A DNA stretch of 63,119 nt from Alienimonas chondri (GTDB lineage: Bacteria > Planctomycetota > Planctomycetia > Planctomycetales > Planctomycetaceae). The translations under genes and the position numbers were made by a program. Positions within the stretch are counted from its first letter, which is position 1. Every line of letters starts with the position of its first letter. Below the pieces are notes generated by a model, which worked only from the letters and a program-made list of their open reading frames with translations, had not been told where the DNA came from and did no database searches. Location: NCBI RefSeq assembly GCF_013036045.1, contig NZ_WTPX01000009.1, positions 1 to 63,119 on the forward strand, written 5' to 3'. Below, in pieces: positions 26,487-37,105 of the stretch.

Positions 26487-26930
26487 TCAGTCGCCGGCTT
26501 GGGCGGGATCGTCGTCTGTCGCTTCGAAGGGGGACGGACGGTGGGCGTACAGCGTGAGTTCGATCTCACCGCCCGCTGCGGCGACACGGCGAATCGTTTC
26601 CGCGGACAAGGTCTGCTGGAAGCAGAACGGCTCCTCGCAGCACTCGAACCCCGGGTCGAAGACGCGGCGCTCGCAACGGTCCCACTCCGCACGCCTATCC
26701 GGGGAGAGTCCCTCGACGGCGGCCAACAGCACGCGAAAAGCGGCGTCCATGTCCGGCGGCGAATCCGGGTCGCTCCCGGGCTCCAAGACAGCCGCCCAGC
26801 GGCTCTCTGCCGTCTTCGAGCAGTGAAGAAGGTCCAGCCCCGTCCTTTCTAGTTCGCGACAGAGCGGAGCCAGATCGAAACTCGCATGCAGATCGAGATC
26901 GGTTTGGATGCAGTGCGTCCGCTCGTTCAA
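26487..26930 (-). CDS. Hypothetical protein coupled to pheA
   Basis: 147 residues when started at TTG 26930, which overlaps the pheA stop (TTGA). Not recognised. The sequence is well mixed and protein-like: CIQTDLDLHASFDLAPLCREL, SRWAAVLEPGSDPDSPPDM, AEWDRCERRVFDPGFECCEE, and a strand ELTLYAHRPSPF near the end. Five Cys lie in the middle and C-terminal parts, but no clear metal motif is formed. No signal or membrane helix. The frame is also open upstream through pheA, but that reading is not protein-like, so the overlap start is preferred. Confidence 0.65.
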   Translation of the reverse strand: MNERTHCIQTDLDLHASFDLAPLCRELERTGLDLLHCSKTAESRWAAVLEPGSDPDSPPDMDAAFRVLLAAVEGLSPDRRAEWDRCERRVFDPGFECCEEPFCFQQTLSAETIRRVAAAGGEIELTLYAHRPSPFEATDDDPAQAGD

Positions 26931-27934
26931 TTCCGCTCCCGAGGATAGCTGCCCAGCACCGTGACGGACTTCGCGACCCGTCCCAGCGAACGCAGGCAGG
27001 CGGCGATCGCCGGGTCGTCGGCGTGGCCGTCGCAATCGAGGAAGAACTGGTATCCAGGCTCGCCGCCGGGCAGGGGGAAGGATTCGATCAGCGACAGATT
27101 CACTTCGTGCCGGGCGAAGACGGCGAGCGTGTCCGCCAGCGATCCCGGCTCGTGCGGGATGCGGAGCAGCAAGGCGGTGCGGTCGTCGCCGGTGGCGGCC
27201 GCCGGCTCGGTCCCGAGGACGGCGAACCGAGTGACGTTGCGGGGGTTGTCCTCGATCTCCGAAGCGAGAATTGTCAGCCCATGTTCGACCGCTAACCGCT
27301 CCCCGCCGACCGCGGCGGCGCCCGCTTCCGTCTTTGCCCGGGCGGCGGCGGCGGCGGTGCTGGACTCCGGCAGCGCCTCGGCTTGCGGCAGATGTTCCGC
27401 CAGCCAACCACGGCACTGCGAAAGGGCCTGCGGCTTCGAGTACACCCGCCGCACGGCCGATCGCGGGCCGGCGCTCATCAGGTGCAGGTGAATGGGGAGG
27501 GGCACCTCGCCGCAGATTCGGACGGGGTGATCATCAACCCCAGCGAACCGGGCGAACGCGGCGAGGGTGTCCACCACGCGGCCGTCCGTGCTGTTCTCGA
27601 CCGGCACCAGCCCATAAGCCGTTTCGCCCTTCGCCACGGACTCGAACACCGCCCCGATCGTCGCGACGGGGCAGAGATCCGTCGTCTCCCCGAACCGCAG
27701 CACGGCCGCCTGATGCGAAAAACTGTGCTCCGGCCCGAGATACGCGACCCTGACGGGGGCGAGGCGGTTCCGATGCGCTGCGAGCAACTCCCGGCCGATC
27801 GAGGTCAGGACCGAATCCGGCAGCGGCCCCGCGTTCGCCGCGATCAAGGCGTCCACGGAAGCATCGTCCGCGGTTTGGGACCATTCGTTCAGCAGACGCG
27901 ACAGTACGCTCGGCGAAGGGGCATTCGATTCCAT
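26927..27934 (-). CDS. pheA: Prephenate dehydratase
   Basis: 335 residues. It makes phenylpyruvate from prephenate in phenylalanine synthesis. The dehydratase domain begins with [17 protein letters not shown] near residue 61 and contains [15 protein letters not shown]; a C-terminal ACT domain follows ([20 protein letters not shown]). The first 60 residues end in [20 protein letters not shown], resembling only the last part of a chorismate mutase domain, so mutase activity is unlikely. The ACT regulatory motif usually read as ESRP is ESFP here. ATG 27934 is chosen over one 17 codons upstream. It is the first gene of the run to coaB. Confidence 0.93.
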   Translation of the reverse strand: MESNAPSPSVLSRLLNEWSQTADDASVDALIAANAGPLPDSVLTSIGRELLAAHRNRLAPVRVAYLGPEHSFSHQAAVLRFGETTDLCPVATIGAVFESVAKGETAYGLVPVENSTDGRVVDTLAAFARFAGVDDHPVRICGEVPLPIHLHLMSAGPRSAVRRVYSKPQALSQCRGWLAEHLPQAEALPESSTAAAAARAKTEAGAAAVGGERLAVEHGLTILASEIEDNPRNVTRFAVLGTEPAAATGDDRTALLLRIPHEPGSLADTLAVFARHEVNLSLIESFPLPGGEPGYQFFLDCDGHADDPAIAACLRSLGRVAKSVTVLGSYPRERN

Positions 27935-28128
27935 CCCCCCAGTCTCCCGCCGCGGGGGGCGCCGCTCAACGTCGCGGACTGCCAATCCGGCACATAGCTG
28001 CGTGCGAACGCTTTTCTACAAGCGAATCGTCAGTTTGGCGCCGCGGTTGCTGTGATAGCCCAAGCGACCGTTCGGCCCGCCGGCCGGCCGCGTATCTCCA
28101 TCACGAAATCATCACACGAAAGTATTGT

Positions 28129-30030
<1,902 letters not shown>

Positions 30031-30086
30031 GGCCACGTGAGCGAGGGGCTTCGGCCCCCCGTCCTTGTTACCGGCGCATGAAAAGA

Positions 30087-30119
30087 AGCGACCCGGACGC
30101 TGCAAGCGTCCGGGTCGCT
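30087..30119. terminator. Bidirectional terminator between dnaK and the small basic gene
   Basis: A perfect 15-base stem (AGCGACCCGGACGCT with its complement) closes a 3-base loop. Read on the minus strand it is followed by TCTTTTC, and on the plus strand by GTCGTTTCT. It sits between two convergent genes and probably ends both transcripts. Confidence 0.8.
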
Positions 30120-30168
30120 GTCGTTTCTGTGAACGTCCGCTCCGAAGGAGCGTCGATCACCGGCGTTG

Positions 30169-30363
30169 TTACGCGGAGACCGGGACGTGCGGCTCGTCGA
30201 ACGTTTCGCGCGGGACGAACGGGCTGATGCGACGGGCCTTGGCGAAGATGGCGTCTTTCTCCTCCGCGTTGCCCGCGGCGGTGTACTTCACGCGAAGCTT
30301 CTTCAGCTTGATCTTGCGATGCCGGCGGCGGGCCAGCTCTTTTTGCCGCTCGGGTTTCGGCAT
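30169..30363 (-). CDS. Small basic planctomycete protein (DUF6800-like)
   Basis: 64 residues, very rich in Lys and Arg at the start (ERQKELARRRHRKIKLKKLR), then a helical AEEKDAIFAKARRISPF stretch. It resembles a small family that I recall as DUF6800, found in planctomycetes; the family name is from memory and unverified. The basic N-terminal half suggests nucleic-acid or ribosome contact, as in small ribosomal proteins, but no known ribosomal protein matches. It shares a terminator with dnaK. Confidence 0.75.
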   Translation of the reverse strand: MPKPERQKELARRRHRKIKLKKLRVKYTAAGNAEEKDAIFAKARRISPFVPRETFDEPHVPVSA

Positions 30364-30523
30364 AACAGGTCTTTGGTTCTCTCGGGGGGCGGCTCGGGGC
30401 CGCGGGGATGTGCGAAACTCGCGCGGAGGCGCGGGCCGAACAGGGTATCCACAGCGGTCTGCCGCGACAACGGCCCCGCGATTCCCGTTGACGAGGGAGG
30501 TCGGATCGGACTACGCCCCCACG

Positions 30524-31576
30524 ATGCCTCACCAGTCCCTCGTCGCCGTGTTGATCCTCGCGGCGACGTGCGCCGGGGGGGAATCGTGCGATGCGACGGA
30601 GCTGACCACCGAAGAACTACGGGCCCGCAGCCCGCTGGCCGCCGCGTTGAACGCCCGCGTCCACCCGCCAGCGGAGATCCCCACCACGCTGATGCATCCG
30701 TCCGCCGGGCCGATCGGCGGCCCGATCGGTCGGCCGTCGCCCCCGCCGCCCCCGGTTGATGCGGGGAAGCCGCCGTGGCTCCAGATGCTCACGCCGCGCT
30801 CGATGAACGGGCAGCGCACCGAGGTGACGGGGGGCGACCTGTCCACCTCCGAACTCGACCTGCAAAGCACGCACGGCCTCCGCGGCGTCCCGCCGTTCGT
30901 GACGGTCACGCCCGGACTGAACCTGCTACTGGTGGACGGCCCGTCGACTTCGGCGTTCCCCGCTCCCGGCCCCGATTTGCCTTCGCGGTTGTGGGGACTG
31001 AGCGCCCAGTTCACCGCGACGATGCCGCTCTCCGAACAGTGGATCGCCCAGGTCGGCCTCTCGCCGGGGATCTACACCGATTTCGACCACGTCTCCTCGG
31101 ATTCGTTCCGCATGCCGGGTCGGCTGCTGGGGATCTACAAGTATTCCGCAAGAACGCAGTTCACCGTCGGCGCGGTCTACCTCGACCGGGAAGACCTGTC
31201 CTGGCTGCCGGCGTTCGGAGTCATCCATAAGCCGACCGATCGCACGACCTTCGAGTTCATCCTTCCGCGTCCGAAGGTCATTCAGCGGTTCTGGGGCACG
31301 AGTTGGGACGACGGCGGCTTCGGATACATCGCCGGGGAACTGGGCGGCGGAAGTTGGGCGATCGAACGCCACGAACGCCCCGGCGTGCCGACGGATGATG
31401 TGGCGACGCTCTCGGACCTCCGCCTGCTCGCCGGGTTCGAATGGAAGCGGAACGGCGGCATGGGCCTGCTGGCTGAGACCGGCTGGGTCTTCAATCGCGA
31501 CGTCGAATACGAAAGCGGCGTGGGCGATGCCGACTTCGACGACGCCTGGCTCTTCCGCGTCGGTCTTCGCCGCTGA
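30524..31576 (+). CDS. Secreted outer membrane beta-barrel-like protein (DUF6268-like)
   Basis: 350 residues. The ATG at 30524 gives a signal peptide (SLVAVLILAATCAGG); an internal Cys near the cleavage region might allow a lipoprotein reading, but the lipobox is weak. A Pro/Gly-rich linker (about 50-85) precedes a region of alternating strands (LWGLSAQFTATMPLSEQW, SPGIYTDF, TQFTVGAVYL, LLAGFEWKRNGG, DAWLFRVGLRR) typical of the DUF6268 outer-membrane family in planctomycetes. The C-terminal residues alternate as in barrels. Function unknown; likely located in the outer membrane. Convergent with cca, 10 bases apart. Confidence 0.75.
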   Translation: MPHQSLVAVLILAATCAGGESCDATELTTEELRARSPLAAALNARVHPPAEIPTTLMHPSAGPIGGPIGRPSPPPPPVDAGKPPWLQMLTPRSMNGQRTEVTGGDLSTSELDLQSTHGLRGVPPFVTVTPGLNLLLVDGPSTSAFPAPGPDLPSRLWGLSAQFTATMPLSEQWIAQVGLSPGIYTDFDHVSSDSFRMPGRLLGIYKYSARTQFTVGAVYLDREDLSWLPAFGVIHKPTDRTTFEFILPRPKVIQRFWGTSWDDGGFGYIAGELGGGSWAIERHERPGVPTDDVATLSDLRLLAGFEWKRNGGMGLLAETGWVFNRDVEYESGVGDADFDDAWLFRVGLRR

Positions 31577-31586
31577 CGCCGGCCAG

Positions 31587-32858
31587 CTACCGAGTCACGA
31601 GGGCGAGCGCTTCTTCGGTCGAGCGCACCGTGCCGTCGAGCTGGGCGTCATATGCCTCGTCCAGCATCTGTTTGAACTGCGGTCCCGGCTGGCAGCCGGC
31701 GGCGATTAGATCTCCGCCGGTTAGCAGCGGGGCAGGGGACAGTTCCGCCGCCGGCGTTTCGTTCAAGAACGTTTCGGCGGCGTCCGCGTCCGCGGTGGCC
31801 GTGCCGGTCCCGTCGTCCCCGTCGGCTCGCCGCATCGCACGTTCGAGAGCGATCAAATCCCTCGCAAACGCTCCCGCCAGCAGTCGTTTCTTGCGGTGCG
31901 TGGGCAACGCTTCGAAGCCGCCAAGGGCGCCGAGATTCGCCAGGAGATCTTCGGATCGACGCGCCTCGTCGTTGGAGAGCCGCCAGCCCCGGACCGCCTC
32001 TTCCGCGGAACCCACCTGCGCGTACAACGCCGCCAACGTGAGGGGGAACGAGACGGGGCCCGGCTGCCAGCCGGGCAATAACCGGAGAGCTTGACGCGTC
32101 CGTGATCGCTCGGTCGGACTCAGGGCCGCAACGGAGGGGGCGACGTATCCCAACAGCCCCGCCGCATGCAGCATCGCGACGCCCTGATCGCGTCGCGGCG
32201 CCGCCAACAGTCGACGCATCTCCTGCCCGATGCGTTCGCCGCTCACGGCGGTGATGTTGTCCGCTGCCGCCAGGACCGCGGCGGAGGTCTCCTCGTCCGG
32301 CCAGAACTCCAGCACGGTGGCGAAACGCACGAAACGCAGCATGCGTAGGGCGTCTTCCGCCATCCGGTCCGCCGGATCGCCGATCGCTCGCAGCACGCCT
32401 GCTTCCAGATCCGCCACCCCGCCGACGAAGTCGATCACCTCCCCCGTCGCCGGATCTTCGAACAGGCCGTTGATCGTGAAGTCCCGCCGCAGCGCATCCG
32501 CTTCGGGCGTGCTGAAGCGGACGGCGTCGGGGCGGCGCCCGTCGGCGTAGCCGGCGTCCTCCCGGAACGTGGCGACCTCCACCTGCTGGGCGCCGGGGAA
32601 CCGTCGGCGGTTTGGCAGCACGACGATCACGCCGAAGCTTTCCCCCACCGCCAGCGTCCGCTTTCTCCCGAACGTTTCGCGGACGGCGGCCGGGGGGGCG
32701 TCGGTGGCGACGTCGTAATCCTTCGGCGTCTTGCCGAGCAGGCGATCCCGGACGCATCCGCCAGCGAACAAGGCGCGATAGCCCGCGCGCGATAGTTCCT
32801 CAGCGACGTAACTCGCGAAGACACGGTTCGGGTCGGCGGGGCGTTCGGCGTCGGTCAC
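31587..32858 (-). CDS. cca: CCA tRNA nucleotidyltransferase / poly(A) polymerase family
   Basis: 423 residues. The nucleotidyltransferase head is clear: LFAGGCVRDRLLGKTPKDYD with the catalytic Asp pair, then LRRDFTINGLFEDPATGEV and the nucleotide-recognition region ending RMAEDALRMLRFVRFA. A helical C-terminal part follows with no HD motif seen. These enzymes add or repair the 3' CCA of tRNAs. That fits the tRNA-Cys gene in this window, which lacks an encoded CCA. A poly(A) polymerase role cannot be excluded from sequence. Confidence 0.9.
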   Translation of the reverse strand: MTDAERPADPNRVFASYVAEELSRAGYRALFAGGCVRDRLLGKTPKDYDVATDAPPAAVRETFGRKRTLAVGESFGVIVVLPNRRRFPGAQQVEVATFREDAGYADGRRPDAVRFSTPEADALRRDFTINGLFEDPATGEVIDFVGGVADLEAGVLRAIGDPADRMAEDALRMLRFVRFATVLEFWPDEETSAAVLAAADNITAVSGERIGQEMRRLLAAPRRDQGVAMLHAAGLLGYVAPSVAALSPTERSRTRQALRLLPGWQPGPVSFPLTLAALYAQVGSAEEAVRGWRLSNDEARRSEDLLANLGALGGFEALPTHRKKRLLAGAFARDLIALERAMRRADGDDGTGTATADADAAETFLNETPAAELSPAPLLTGGDLIAAGCQPGPQFKQMLDEAYDAQLDGTVRSTEEALALVTR

Positions 32859-32887
32859 GCCCCCAGCGGACCTCGACCGAGCGGTCG

Positions 32888-33103
32888 ATGCAATCCTTCG
32901 GGCGCGACGGTTCCGCCGGACGACCGATCCCCGTTACGCGCTACGGTTCCTCAAATCCTTCCTCGCCAGGCAGAATCCTTCGAGCGCGAGGGTTCCCCGC
33001 GACCAAACCTCCGGACCCCACGGTTCCTCCGATCGTCCCCTCGCCTACAGAACGCTCCGGCCCCCACGGTTTCTCATGTGGAACGATCGCCTGCGACGGT
33101 CTC
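32888..33103. repeat. Cluster of degenerate CGACGGTTCC repeats
   Basis: Six near copies of the 10-mer occur at 32905, 32941, 32987, 33018, 33064 and 33094, spaced 30-46 bases apart. Two of them lie inside a longer matching block: AATCCTTCGGGCGCGACGG at 32892 and AATCCTTCGAGCGCGAGGG at 32974. The spacing is not a multiple of three, so they are not codon repeats. This is most of the 257-base gap between cca and the transporter; no gene is seen in it. Confidence 0.5.
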
Positions 33104-33115
33104 CACGGGCCGGCG

Positions 33116-34540
33116 GTGCCGAACCTGGCTGATGTAACGGCTGAAACCGCCGCGCGCGGAGAGTTCGCGGGGGATGAATCGGCTGGCGAACCCTCCGTGA
33201 TCGCAACTCCGCCCTCCACAACATCCGCGGCCGAGGGTTCCCCGTTATCGTCAGATCGATCTGACGACACAGGCCTTCCGGCCGATCCCCCGGCGGAGCG
33301 TCGCAACCTCGCGACGCTCGCCGCCTACACCGTGGCGTTGCGGGTCAGTTGGATCTTCAAAACGGAAAGCGTCGTGATGCCGGCGCTGCTGGACACGCTG
33401 ACCGCCCCGCTGGCCATGGCTGGGGGAGCGGGGTGGGTCCAAGGGTTCCTGCCGCTGTTGAACCGGGCAGGGCAGAGCGTCCCGCCGTTGCTGTACGCGG
33501 ATAGCCTGCGCGATCGGCCGCTGAAAAGGTGGAGCGTGTGGGCGACGACGTTGGGCATGGCGGCCCCGTTCGCACTACTCGCGGTCCTGCTCGCCGCTCT
33601 CGACGAACGGTTCGCGGGAGCGCCGGCGGTTGCGGGGTTCCTCCTGCTCTACGGGCTGTTCTTCGTGGCGACCGGCTTGAACCAGCTTGGATTCAGCACC
33701 TTGCAGGCGAAGCTGATCCCGCCGCATCGGCGGGGCCGGCTGATCGCGGCGGGCGGGGTACTCGGCTCGATCGCCGCGGTCACGGTCGCCTACGGATTCC
33801 TGGCCGGCTGGCGAGTCGAAGGGCCGGGCAGCTTCGCCGCGCCCTTCGCCGCGACCGCCGCGGGGATGTTGATCAGTTCGACGCTCGTGCTGTTTGTGCG
33901 GGAAGCGCCGGACGACGGGGCTGGGAACCGTGGCTCACGACGGTTCTCCGTCCGCGGTCAGGTGCGAGAGGCCGCGGCCGTCCTGCGCTCCGACGGCCGG
34001 TTCCGCAGAATCGCCGCGGTCGCCGGCCTCTTCGTCACCGCTCAACTTGTGTTCCCCCACTACATCGTGCTGGCCCGTGAACGGCACGGGGCGGGAAACC
34101 TGCCGCTGATTCTGTTCGTCGCGGCGCAGAACGTCGGGGCGGGGCTGTTCAGCGTCGCGGTCGGCTGGATCGCGGATCGATTCGGCAATCGACTGGCCGT
34201 GCGGATGTGCCTCGCGGGACTCGCCACGCTGCCGCCGTCGGCGCTGATCCTGACGCAATTGAGCGATCCGACCGCGATGGCGGCCCTCTTCTTTCTGTTG
34301 GGGCTGACGCCGGTATCCTTCAAGGCGATGACGAATTGGACGCTCGAACTCACCGCTCCTGAGAATCACCCGCGGTACGTTTCGACCCTGAAACTGTGCA
34401 TGGCGGCCCCGTTCCTGTTCGCCGTGCCGGTCGGAGCGTTGATCGACCTGATCGGACACCGGCCGGTGTTCCTCGGCGTGGCGATCCTGGTTGCCGCGGG
34501 GTGCGGATTGACGTGGCGGGCGCCGGAACCGCGACGCTGA
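33116..34540 (+). CDS. MFS-like membrane transporter
   Basis: 474 residues with roughly ten to twelve hydrophobic helices from about residue 70 to the end, grouped as two halves separated by a hydrophilic loop (EAPDDGAGNRGSRRFS). An arginine-rich loop between early helices (PPHRRGRLIAAGG) and IADRFGNRLAVRMC in the second half resemble MFS cytoplasmic loops. The transported compound is unknown. About 70 Ala/Ser/Asp-rich residues precede the first helix and the start is uncertain: GTG 33116 is used here and GTG 33197 is equally possible. It is divergent from cca. Confidence 0.75.
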   Translation: MPNLADVTAETAARGEFAGDESAGEPSVIATPPSTTSAAEGSPLSSDRSDDTGLPADPPAERRNLATLAAYTVALRVSWIFKTESVVMPALLDTLTAPLAMAGGAGWVQGFLPLLNRAGQSVPPLLYADSLRDRPLKRWSVWATTLGMAAPFALLAVLLAALDERFAGAPAVAGFLLLYGLFFVATGLNQLGFSTLQAKLIPPHRRGRLIAAGGVLGSIAAVTVAYGFLAGWRVEGPGSFAAPFAATAAGMLISSTLVLFVREAPDDGAGNRGSRRFSVRGQVREAAAVLRSDGRFRRIAAVAGLFVTAQLVFPHYIVLARERHGAGNLPLILFVAAQNVGAGLFSVAVGWIADRFGNRLAVRMCLAGLATLPPSALILTQLSDPTAMAALFFLLGLTPVSFKAMTNWTLELTAPENHPRYVSTLKLCMAAPFLFAVPVGALIDLIGHRPVFLGVAILVAAGCGLTWRAPEPRR

Positions 34541-34666
34541 GTCCGGCGAGCGAGGCCCGAAAGCAGTTGAACCGAACCTGATCGTGGCCGAAGATCGCCC
34601 ATCCGCCCGCTTGCCGGGGGCCGCCCTCATGCCGGGGCACGGGCCGCCACCGTACCCCGCCGCCGC

Positions 34667-36634
34667 ATGACTGCTCCCACGCCGCCCGCCGAACTGCCCC
34701 GCACGGTCGATGCCGCGGCCTCCGAAGAGGCCGACGCGGCGGAGCCTTCGGAGGATCTCGGCAAGACTCGGCAAGCGCCGTCGTTCGACGAAGCCTCCAG
34801 ACAGACCGTGATCCCCGGCGGATCGGCGGGCGTGACCGCGGAGAACACCGGCGAGGTTCCCAATCCGGACGATTCGCAGACCAAAACGAGGCGGCTCGGC
34901 CCGTTCACGATGGGACGCCGACTGGGCGTCGGCGGCATGGGGGTGGTCTACGCCGCCAAATACACCAAGGGCGATCGCCGGGCGGTCGCGGTCAAGGTGC
35001 TCACCCCATCGCTGGCAGCGGACCCGAAGGTCCGCAAGCGGTTCAACCGCGAGATGGAAATCTTCAAGAAGCTCCGTCACCCGCACATCGTGCGGTACTT
35101 CGGCGGCGGGCAGACCGGCGGTAAGCTGTTCTACGCCATGGAGTTGCTCAGCGGAGGGAGCGTCGAAGATCGACTGCGCGAGACCGGCCCGGTCGACTGG
35201 CGACGGGCGGTCGACTTCGCCGCTCAAACGGCCGACGCCCTCCATCACGCTCATGCACAAGGGGTGATCCACCGCGATCTGAAGCCGGCGAACCTGTTCA
35301 TCGACTCGAAAGGGAACCTCAAGCTGGGCGACTTCGGCATCGCTCGAGACGCGAACGCCACCGCCCTGACGGCCGCCGGGCGGACGGTCGGCACCTACGC
35401 CTACATGGCCCCGGAGCAAATCAGTTCCGCCCTCGAAGTCGGTCCCAAGACGGACCTGTACGCGCTGGGCTGCGTGCTGCACGAACTGCTGACCGGCAGA
35501 CCGCCGTTCTCCGCGACCAATCCGGCCAAGTTGCTGCATTCGCATATGACGGAGCCGCCCCCGCGGGTCCGCAGTCCGGACTGTCCGCGTTGGCTGGCCG
35601 ATCTGGTCGACTCGATGCTCGCCAAAGATCCGGCGGATCGCCCGTTCGACGCTCTCGCCGTCCGAGAATTGCTCCGGGAACGGGCCGAAGAGGAAGCCAC
35701 CCGCAGCGTCATCGGCCGTACCGCCGCCGCGGAGTCCACGGCTCTGGGCGCCACCGTGTCCGAGGTCCGCACCCAAAGGGACGCCGCCCGCAAACTGCTG
35801 GGCCGCAAGAAGAAGCGAAAGAGGGGCCCCGCCGTCCCGATCTACGAGCGAGCATGGTTCCTCGGCCTGTTGCTGGTCCTGATGGCCGGCGGAGCGACGT
35901 GGGCGATGTGGCCGCCTGGCGAAGAGGAGTTGTACGACCAAGCCGCGGCGCTGATGGCCTCCGACGACGTCAACGACTGGCGAGCCGCTCGCGAAAACTT
36001 CATTGATCCGCTGCTGGAACGGTTTCCAGAGACCGAACACGCCCCGGAACTCACGGCGTGGATCGACCGCATCGAAGTAGACATCCTCCGTCGACAGCTT
36101 CGCACCCAAGCCGCCAGCGTCTTCGCCAGCCCACGAAACGAGTTAGAACGGCAGTACCAGGAGGTCGAACGACTTGCCGACTTCGGTGATTACTGGGGCG
36201 CTGCCGACCAAGTGAACGTTCTCCGTGATCTGCTCAAGGACAACGCTTGGACGAAGCGGGAAGAGATCGGCGCTGACAACGCCCGCTATTACGGGTTGCT
36301 GCTCGACCAACGGGCCGCGGAGTTGGAGTCGGAACTCCGCGACGACACCCTCGGCCGACAGGGATTTGTTGCGGACAGCCTGCGATCCGCCGAGCGTGCT
36401 TTCGCAGCAGGCCGTGTCGGAGAAGCCCGCGAGAAGTGGACCGGGGTCGTCCAACTATACGAAACCGTCCCGGAACTGGTTCCTCAGGTGGAGTGGTCCC
36501 GAGCGCGTCTCGCCGGGCAATCCCCCCCGCCGCCCGCGTTCCTCACCGAACCAACCGCCGCACCGGAACCGACCGGGAAAGACGAGCCGCCCCCCGATGG
36601 GCCCGCGCCGTCGAACAGCGAAGCGGCGGAGTGA
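34667..36634 (+). CDS. Transmembrane Ser/Thr protein kinase
   Basis: 655 residues. A disordered N-terminus (1-75) is followed by a full Hanks-type kinase domain: Gly loop LGVGGMGVVY (86-95), catalytic Lys K110, HRD at 202-204, DFG at 222-224 and APEQ after the activation segment. One membrane helix lies near 399-418. The remaining 235 residues, probably outside the cytoplasm, are helical and Glu rich without a recognised sensor domain, ending in a Pro-rich tail. It probably transduces an envelope signal by phosphorylation. No phosphatase gene is adjacent. Confidence 0.94.
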   Translation: MTAPTPPAELPRTVDAAASEEADAAEPSEDLGKTRQAPSFDEASRQTVIPGGSAGVTAENTGEVPNPDDSQTKTRRLGPFTMGRRLGVGGMGVVYAAKYTKGDRRAVAVKVLTPSLAADPKVRKRFNREMEIFKKLRHPHIVRYFGGGQTGGKLFYAMELLSGGSVEDRLRETGPVDWRRAVDFAAQTADALHHAHAQGVIHRDLKPANLFIDSKGNLKLGDFGIARDANATALTAAGRTVGTYAYMAPEQISSALEVGPKTDLYALGCVLHELLTGRPPFSATNPAKLLHSHMTEPPPRVRSPDCPRWLADLVDSMLAKDPADRPFDALAVRELLRERAEEEATRSVIGRTAAAESTALGATVSEVRTQRDAARKLLGRKKKRKRGPAVPIYERAWFLGLLLVLMAGGATWAMWPPGEEELYDQAAALMASDDVNDWRAARENFIDPLLERFPETEHAPELTAWIDRIEVDILRRQLRTQAASVFASPRNELERQYQEVERLADFGDYWGAADQVNVLRDLLKDNAWTKREEIGADNARYYGLLLDQRAAELESELRDDTLGRQGFVADSLRSAERAFAAGRVGEAREKWTGVVQLYETVPELVPQVEWSRARLAGQSPPPPAFLTEPTAAPEPTGKDEPPPDGPAPSNSEAAE

Positions 36635-36686
36635 ACTGCGAAGAGTTCGATTTCGCGATCACGTCCGGCGAATCGAATTCGACCGC

Positions 36687-36728
36687 GAAAGAAAACAGCC
36701 GCCCGGGTGAGTGATCACCCGAGCGGCT
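36687..36728 (-). terminator. Terminator of the tRNA-Cys gene
   Basis: Read on the minus strand, a 14-base stem with one G-T pair (AGCCGCTCGGGTGA with TCACCCGGGCGGCT) and a 4-base loop is followed by GTTTTCTTTC. It starts only seven bases past the tRNA 3' end, the expected place for a factor-independent terminator. Confidence 0.85.
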
Positions 36729-36734
36729 GCGGAG

Positions 36735-36808
36735 AGGTGGTGGGCGGATTCGAACCGCCGAATGATGGATTTGCAATCCATTGCCTTAGACCACTTGGCT
36801 ACACCACC
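36735..36808 (-). tRNA. tRNA-Cys (anticodon GCA)
   Basis: The 74 bases on the minus strand fold as a standard cloverleaf. The acceptor is GGTGGTG with CACCACC. The D arm is GCCAAGTGGTCTAAGGC. The anticodon stem ATGGA/TCCAT carries the loop TTGCAAA, giving GCA. The T arm GGCGG/CCGCC has loop TTCGAAT. The discriminator base is U, as usual for tRNA-Cys. The next three bases are CTC, so CCA is not encoded and must be added after transcription. Confidence 0.97.
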
Positions 36809-37105
36809 GTTTGGTCAACTGTTCCGGATGAACCGGCGCCGGACGAACCGGCTGTGCCACTTCTATCGGAACCGCCGCCGCGATCGCTTGAACGAAAACG
36901 ACGGCTTTTTCCAATTCGCGGACACGCTTGGGGCGACCGCGGTTCGGATCCTAAATCGACCGCCCGTGATGGTCAAGACGGCTGGGCAGGATGTAGGGGC
37001 GAAGGTCGGTGTTTCGGAAGAAGCAGCTTACGACCTACGCTCCCCGAGCGGTCGCCGGGATGGGCGCCCGCCCTCACCATAGAGCCACCGCCGCAGGACG
37101 CCCCC

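Noticed and set aside
27935-28128. CIRCE element or heat-shock promoter upstream of dnaK
   Set aside because: No TTAGCACTC-type inverted repeat is present and no convincing promoter boxes could be defined by eye.
33249-33266. 18-base palindrome CGTCAGATCGATCTGACG
   Set aside because: It falls inside the coding region of the transporter N-terminus under either start choice; it could be an operator only if translation starts downstream, which has no candidate codon.
33935-36109. 724-codon minus-strand frame opposite the Ser/Thr kinase and transporter
   Set aside because: It covers parts of two well-supported genes and has no family pattern.
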